From NCBI GenBank assembly GCA_043806975.1, contig JAZDGL010000052.1, positions 1 to 7,786 of the forward strand: a DNA stretch of 7,786 nucleotides, read 5' to 3'. The stretch is from JAZDGL01 sp043806975 (GTDB taxonomy: Bacteria > Patescibacteriota > Minisyncoccia > CAYZDR01). The notes under the pieces were generated by a model. The model was given only the letters and a program-made list of their open reading frames with translations, made no database searches and had not been told where the DNA came from. The translations under genes were made by a program, and so were the position numbers. Positions 4,504 to 7,786 of the stretch are shown here, piece after piece (the stretch's first letter is position 1; each line of letters opens with the position of its first letter).

Positions 4504-5987
4504 AAAGCGTTTTTATCACAGGAAAAGCAGGAACAGGGAAATCCACCTTGCTGAATTATTTTTGTGATAACAGTGAAAAATCTACGGTGATTTTGGCGCC
4601 AACTGGCGTGGCGGCGGTAAATATCGGCGGGCAAACAATTCACTCATTTTTTAATTTTAAACCCAATGTTACGACGGATGAAGCAAAAAAGTCTGCTAAA
4701 AAGATACTAGGACGGTGCGGAGATGTTTTTGACAATCTAGATATGATTATAATTGATGAAATTTCTATGGTGCGGGCGGATTTGATGGATTGCATTGATG
4801 TTTGCTTAAAAACAATTTACAAAAATAAAAAGCCTTTTGGCGGTTTGCAAATGGTGTTTTTTGGAGATTTATATCAATTGCCGCCTGTTTTAACAGGAAA
4901 CGACAAAGAAATTTTTTCCAAACATTATGATAGCTGTTATTTTTTTGACGCGAAAATTATGAAAGATTTTCAAATGGAATTTATTGAGCTGGAGAAAATT
5001 TATCGCCAAAAAGATAGCGGTTTTATAGAAACGCTAAATAGTATTCGTAATAATACAACGGAAGATCGCCATTTGGAGCTTATCAATAGCAGATTTTGCG
5101 GAGATATTGATACGGACGACTTGGAAGATGGCTATATCTATTTAACGACAACGAATAAAATGGCGGATAAAATTAATAAGTTGAATTTAGATAAGCTTTC
5201 CGAGGAGGAAATTGTTTTAACAGGGGAAATTAGCGGAGATTTTGACAGCAAATATCTTCCGACTGATGTGGAGCTTTCTTTAAAAGTAGGCGCGCAAGTT
5301 ATGCTTTTGAAAAATGATTCTAAAGGACGATGGGTGAATGGAACGGTTGGGAAAATAGTTGAATTTGATGATGAAAATGAGGTTGTGGTTGTGAAACTTT
5401 CCAGCGGATGGGATGTTTGCGTGAAGCCTGAAAGGTGGGATATTTATGAAACGAAATTTAATAAAAAGACGAAAAAACTTGAAAAAAATACATTAGGTTT
5501 TTTTGTGCAATATCCGATTAAATTGGCGTGGGCGATAACGGTGCATAAAAGCCAAGGGAAAACATTTGATAAGGTGGTTATAGATTTGTCTGGCGGGGTT
5601 TTCGCCTGCGGGCAAACCTATGTGGCGCTAAGCCGATGCCGCAGTTTGGACGGAATTATTTTGAAAAAACCGGTTAAAAAATCGCAAATCTTGGTTGATT
5701 GGAAAATTGCAAAGTTTATGACGAGTTATCAATACAAAATTTCCGAGCAGATTTGTTCAAGAGAAGACAAAGAGCAGATAATTTTACAAGCCGCCAAAGA
5801 AAAAAGAAAAATCAGGATTGTTTATTTAAAAGCCAAAGATCAAAAATCCGAACGAGAAATTTTGCCGAAAAAGATTGAAGAAATGGAGTATCTCGGTAAA
5901 AAATTTATTGGTCTAAAAGCATATTGCTATTTAAGAAAAGAAGACAGAGTGTTTAAAGTTGAGAGAATTTTAGAAATTTTGGAGTAA
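4440..5987 (+). CDS. Pif1/RecD-like SF1 DNA helicase with C-terminal WYL-like domain
   Basis: The 515-residue protein shows the full SF1B motif set: Walker A GKAGTGKST (28-36), motif Ia APTGVAAVNIGGQTIHSFF (53-71), Walker B MIIIDEISM (102-110), motif III GDLYQLPPV (142-150), motif IV LEKIYRQ (184-190), motif V TVHKSQGKTFD (367-377) and motif VI YVALSRCRSLDG (394-405). Such enzymes unwind DNA 5' to 3' using ATP. Residues 455-515 look like a WYL domain: IRIVYLKAK (458-466), EREILPKKIE (471-480), GLKAYCYLR (491-499) and DRVFKVERILEI (502-513). WYL domains sense nucleic acids or nucleotide ligands. The gene starts 11 nt after GNAT with no Shine-Dalgarno and looks richer in G and C than xre, immA and GNAT, suggesting those three were inserted upstream of it. 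Confidence 0.92.
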   Translation: MPKLDINPQFKKALDLMEKTDKSVFITGKAGTGKSTLLNYFCDNSEKSTVILAPTGVAAVNIGGQTIHSFFNFKPNVTTDEAKKSAKKILGRCGDVFDNLDMIIIDEISMVRADLMDCIDVCLKTIYKNKKPFGGLQMVFFGDLYQLPPVLTGNDKEIFSKHYDSCYFFDAKIMKDFQMEFIELEKIYRQKDSGFIETLNSIRNNTTEDRHLELINSRFCGDIDTDDLEDGYIYLTTTNKMADKINKLNLDKLSEEEIVLTGEISGDFDSKYLPTDVELSLKVGAQVMLLKNDSKGRWVNGTVGKIVEFDDENEVVVVKLSSGWDVCVKPERWDIYETKFNKKTKKLEKNTLGFFVQYPIKLAWAITVHKSQGKTFDKVVIDLSGGVFACGQTYVALSRCRSLDGIILKKPVKKSQILVDWKIAKFMTSYQYKISEQICSREDKEQIILQAAKEKRKIRIVYLKAKDQKSEREILPKKIEEMEYLGKKFIGLKAYCYLRKEDRVFKVERILEILE

Positions 5988-6017
5988 AATGGGGTTTTTG
6001 CATCTTCCGCCATTTTT
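5986..6017 (+). terminator. weak possible terminator after the helicase
   Basis: AAAATGG (5986-5992) can pair with CCATTTT (6010-6016), leaving a 17-nt loop and a short T run. The stem is short and AT-rich and overlaps both the helicase stop and the -35 of the next promoter, so termination would be partial at best. Confidence 0.25.
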
Positions 6018-6027
6018 CTGCTATAAT
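5998..6027 (+). promoter_or_regulatory. extended -10 promoter of the AbrB-like gene
   Basis: TTGCAT (5998-6003) is followed after 18 bp by TGCTATAAT (6019-6027), a perfect -10 hexamer with an extended TGn. It begins 11 bp after the helicase stop and gives the small downstream gene its own promoter. The expected start near 6034 leaves a leader of about 60 nt. Confidence 0.75.
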
Positions 6028-6034
6028 ATAATTA

Positions 6035-6065
6035 CTGAATTTGCTACTGAGCTAATTCAGCAGCA
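6035..6065 (+). promoter_or_regulatory. leader hairpin(s) before the AbrB-like gene
   Basis: CTGAATT (6035-6041) pairs perfectly with AATTCAG (6054-6060). A competing stem, TGCTACTGA (6042-6050) with TCAGCAGCA (6057-6065), has one mismatch. The two share bases and are mutually exclusive. At the DNA level the first is a plausible operator just after the start site, where an AbrB-like dimer could bind. Confidence 0.4.
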
Positions 6066-6094
6066 AGCCGCACAATCAATTGAAGCAAAAACTT

Positions 6095-6277
6095 ATGCCA
6101 AGAAGAAAATTGGAGGATAAAAATATCAGAAAATTAACTAAAATCGGAGGAGGACGAAGTTTTTCGATCACTCTTCCAATTGATATAATTCGCAAACTGG
6201 GCTGGCGAGAAAGGCAGAATTTATCTGTAAATCTTCGCGGTGATAAAATTATTATTGAGGACTGGAAAAAGAAGTAG
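6095..6277 (+). CDS. small AbrB/MazE-fold DNA-binding protein
   Basis: The 60-residue protein has the swapped-hairpin AbrB pattern: KLTKIGGGRSFSITLPIDII (13-32), in which the GGGRSFSITLP loop and strand are diagnostic, then RKLGWRERQNLSVNLRGDKI (33-52) and the terminal IIIEDWKKK. Such proteins dimerise and bind DNA as transition-state regulators or as MazE-like antitoxins. No toxin gene follows: the next 350 bp are non-coding, so a lone regulator is more likely. An in-frame TTG at 6080 would add five residues; I prefer ATG because the resulting N-terminus is basic and fits the fold. There is no Shine-Dalgarno site, as for several genes here. It has its own promoter at 5998-6027. Confidence 0.82.
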   Translation: MPRRKLEDKNIRKLTKIGGGRSFSITLPIDIIRKLGWRERQNLSVNLRGDKIIIEDWKKK

Positions 6278-6329
6278 TTGATGGAATTTGGGAAGAGATT
6301 TAGATTTAATTGCCCACTGCTTTTTCTAT

Positions 6330-6498
6330 TGTCATTGCGAGAAGTCCGCAGTTTCGCAAGAAACAAGGACGACGAAGCAATCTCGCGACGATGCAGAAAA
6401 TATATTAAACTAAAAATAAATCGTAAATTCTGCTTTGTCACGAGATTGCCGCGTCGCAGTTATCTGCCTTCGACAGATAACTGCTCCTCGCAATGACA
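6330..6498. repeat. composite palindromic repeat (two inverted TGTCATTGCGAG units)
   Basis: The outer arms TTGTCATTGCGAG (6329-6341) and 6487-6499 are perfect complements. An inner pair, GACGAAGCAATCTCGCGAC (6371-6389) and 6437-6455, matches at 16 of 19. The structure is thus two roughly 60-bp units in head-to-head orientation around an AT-rich centre (6390-6436). The left unit contains GTTTC-GCAA-GAAAC (6351-6364) and the right an 11-bp perfect hairpin GCAGTTATCTG (6456-6466) with 6474-6484. GC content is clearly above its flanks. Repeats with the TCATTGCGAG...GCAATCTCG core are familiar as dispersed intergenic elements in various bacterial genomes; mobility or function is unknown. Confidence 0.8.
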
Positions 6499-6554
6499 AA
6501 ATTAGGGACGGTGAGCAGCTACGGTAGATAAAATTTTAGAAAAACGGCAAAAAT

Positions 6555-6589
6555 CATCCTTGCCCTCCTTTTAAGAAAAAGCAAGGATG
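6555..6589 (+). other. 9-bp hairpin upstream of the hydrolase gene
   Basis: CATCCTTGC (6555-6563) pairs perfectly with GCAAGGATG (6581-6589) across a 17-nt loop. No T run follows, so it is not a typical rho-independent terminator. It lies 42 bp before the hydrolase start and could be a leader structure or operator. Confidence 0.5.
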
Positions 6590-6631
6590 CCAAAATATCG
6601 TAAAGTATTTAATTAAACTAAAATAAAAACT

Positions 6632-7681
6632 ATGGAAAAAGAAAATTTTTATGAAGATGATGAGTTGAGCCAAAAAGAGGAATTTAAACAAAACGAATCT
6701 ATTTCAAAGATTTTTGAAAAGGAACGAGCGCAATATATTAGCGAGGTTGGAAAACAGCTGGAAAACCCGCAAACTGTAACAATAGAAATAAATGGTAGCC
6801 CAGTGGATCTTGATTACAGAATAATTTCAATTGAGTCCTTGGAGAATAAGAATTATGATCCAGTTATTGTTCTGCCTGGGTTCGGTTCTGGGTGGGAAGG
6901 AATTTCGGAGCTTTGTTTTTCTTTGGCTTGCGAGGGGAGAAAGGCCATCACTCTCTCATTGCCTGGGTATGGAAAATCAGATAACCCGCCTGCGGAGTAT
7001 TTTGGAGAAGATGATTTTTCTGCTGAAGCGGAAGCGGTTGCAAAATTTGTTGAAAAATTACGAGATGAAGGGAAAATTGGAGATAAAAAAATTCATTTGG
7101 TAGGGCATTCTATGGCAGGAGCAATAATGTCTGAATATGCCGCAAAAAATTCAGATCAGGTTTCTAGTCTTACCTTGCTTGATTCAGCAGGTGTTAATGA
7201 AAAAGAAAATATTATTGCGTTAGCGGCAAAATTTTTTGCTTCGGGGATACACACGGTTGCTGAGTATAAAGCGAGATTGGCGCTTTCAGGCGAGGAAGAA
7301 TATGAGAAGGAAATTTATAAGCATATTCCCAAAACACAGAGTCCTTTTAAGCCCGATAGGGTTAAACAGAGGTTAGCGGAGGCGCGGAAATTATCAAGCG
7401 GAAAGGTTGTGGAAAATTTGGAAAATCTTGATGCGCCGGTTATTTATATGAGCGGGGAGTTAGATCTTGTTTTCCCGCCAGGAGAAGCTAGTAATGAAAA
7501 TTCCCAATTAGCTAAAATAATAAACGCTGTGAATAATAAAGCAAAAATTGAAACCAGCGTTTTATACGGTTTAAGGCACAATACAACTGTTTCTGCGGAT
7601 GAAATTACCGCAGCAAATATAAACCACTACTTGGAAGAGGCAGAGAAGAAGAATAGATCAGAAGATGCAAACAAATTATAA
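6632..7681 (+). CDS. alpha/beta hydrolase
   Basis: The 349-residue protein is a complete alpha/beta hydrolase. VIVLPGFGSGW (78-88) is the oxyanion-hole strand and loop, and LSLPGYGKSDNPP (108-120) is the conserved following loop. GHSMAG (158-163) is the nucleophile elbow with Ser160, YMSGELDLVFPP (272-283) provides Asp278, and YGLRHNTT (312-319) provides His316. A helical cap region lies at about 190-262. The first 45 residues are charged, with no signal peptide, and precede the fold. The substrate is not predictable; esterase, lipase or C-C hydrolase activities all occur in the family. There is no ribosome-binding site or clear promoter. A probable NUDIX gene starts 30 nt downstream and may be co-transcribed. 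Confidence 0.92.
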   Translation: MEKENFYEDDELSQKEEFKQNESISKIFEKERAQYISEVGKQLENPQTVTIEINGSPVDLDYRIISIESLENKNYDPVIVLPGFGSGWEGISELCFSLACEGRKAITLSLPGYGKSDNPPAEYFGEDDFSAEAEAVAKFVEKLRDEGKIGDKKIHLVGHSMAGAIMSEYAAKNSDQVSSLTLLDSAGVNEKENIIALAAKFFASGIHTVAEYKARLALSGEEEYEKEIYKHIPKTQSPFKPDRVKQRLAEARKLSSGKVVENLENLDAPVIYMSGELDLVFPPGEASNENSQLAKIINAVNNKAKIETSVLYGLRHNTTVSADEITAANINHYLEEAEKKNRSEDANKL

Positions 7682-7711
7682 TTGAAGATTGGAGAAAAAA
7701 GTAATAAAAAT

Positions 7712-7786
7712 ATGCAAATACAAAACAAAGAACTGCACAGGATAACGGCGACAGCGATTATACATAAAGATGGAAAGTATTTAATA
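7712..7786 (+). CDS. N-terminus of a probable NUDIX hydrolase (runs off the window)
   Basis: The ATG at 7712 opens 25 codons to the end of the window. HRITATAIIHKDGKYLI is the typical first strand and hairpin of NUDIX proteins (a TA.AII...GK.LL pattern), which hydrolyse nucleoside diphosphates linked to other groups. The defining Nudix box would lie beyond the window, so the call rests on the N-terminus only. GGAGA (7691-7695) is too far upstream for an ideal ribosome-binding site. Confidence 0.6.
   Translation, partial: MQIQNKELHRITATAIIHKDGKYLI

Larger units (their letters stand above)
6278..6631. other. 354-bp non-coding interval with nested repeats
   Basis: No credible gene is seen between the AbrB-like gene and the hydrolase. 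Open frames across 6278-6496 are by-products of the repeat. The interval holds the composite palindrome at 6330-6498 and a hairpin at 6555-6589. No convincing promoter for the hydrolase was found in the AT-rich stretch 6590-6631. Confidence 0.7.

Noticed and set aside
6263..6302. Out-of-frame stretch reading LEKEVVDGIWEEI, a possible alternative tail of the AbrB-like protein
   Set aside because: The in-frame tail EDWKKK is a common ending for this family, and only a few codons are available in the other frame.
6278..6496. A 72-residue open frame after the AbrB-like gene
   Set aside because: Most of it is the composite palindromic repeat, and the translation has no protein-like pattern.
6330..6498. 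CRISPR array
   Set aside because: The repeats are inverted and only two units exist, with no regular spacers.

Overview
This is a 7.8 kb AT-rich bacterial window. Small genes are packed closely, mostly on the + strand, with few strong Shine-Dalgarno sites. There is a 60-residue AbrB-like protein ending in a DWKK tail, a Pif1-type helicase with a WYL-like C-terminus, and an inverted repeat built on TGTCATTGCGAG. Together these suggest a Patescibacteria (Candidate Phyla Radiation) genome. That placement is inference; no rRNA or other phylogenetic marker is present. TAG, TAA and TGA all fit as ordinary stops.

Layout. Positions 1-600 hold remnants of two or three small genes whose frames break at homopolymer runs (assembly errors or real decay). 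At 614-2425 lie an S51-family (PepE-like) serine peptidase and a divergent kinase-fold protein that best matches SelO/YdiU pseudokinases. At 2432-2882 a 451-bp defective IS1595-type element (transposase C-terminal part, 53-bp inverted ends, probable 8-bp target duplication) has inserted at the stop codon of the kinase-like gene. The element carries the first 64 bp of the helicase gene found 1.9 kb downstream, fused in frame to the transposase remnant.

At 2920-5987 a textbook sigma-70 promoter, whose -10 box is the exact centre of a perfect 17-bp inverted repeat, drives a tight run of four genes: an Xre-type repressor, an ImmA/IrrE-type zinc metallopeptidase, a GNAT acetyltransferase and the Pif1-WYL helicase. 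The Xre protein probably binds the palindrome and represses its own operon, and the ImmA-like protease would relieve this, as in ICEBs1-type switches. The GNAT and helicase would be the regulated outputs. This is the best candidate here for an undescribed system.

At 5998-6277 an extended -10 promoter drives a small AbrB/MazE-fold DNA-binding protein. Positions 6278-6631 are non-coding, with a 170-bp composite palindromic repeat and a separate hairpin. At 6632-7681 is an alpha/beta hydrolase with an intact Ser-Asp-His triad, followed by the first 25 codons of a probable NUDIX hydrolase that runs off the end.
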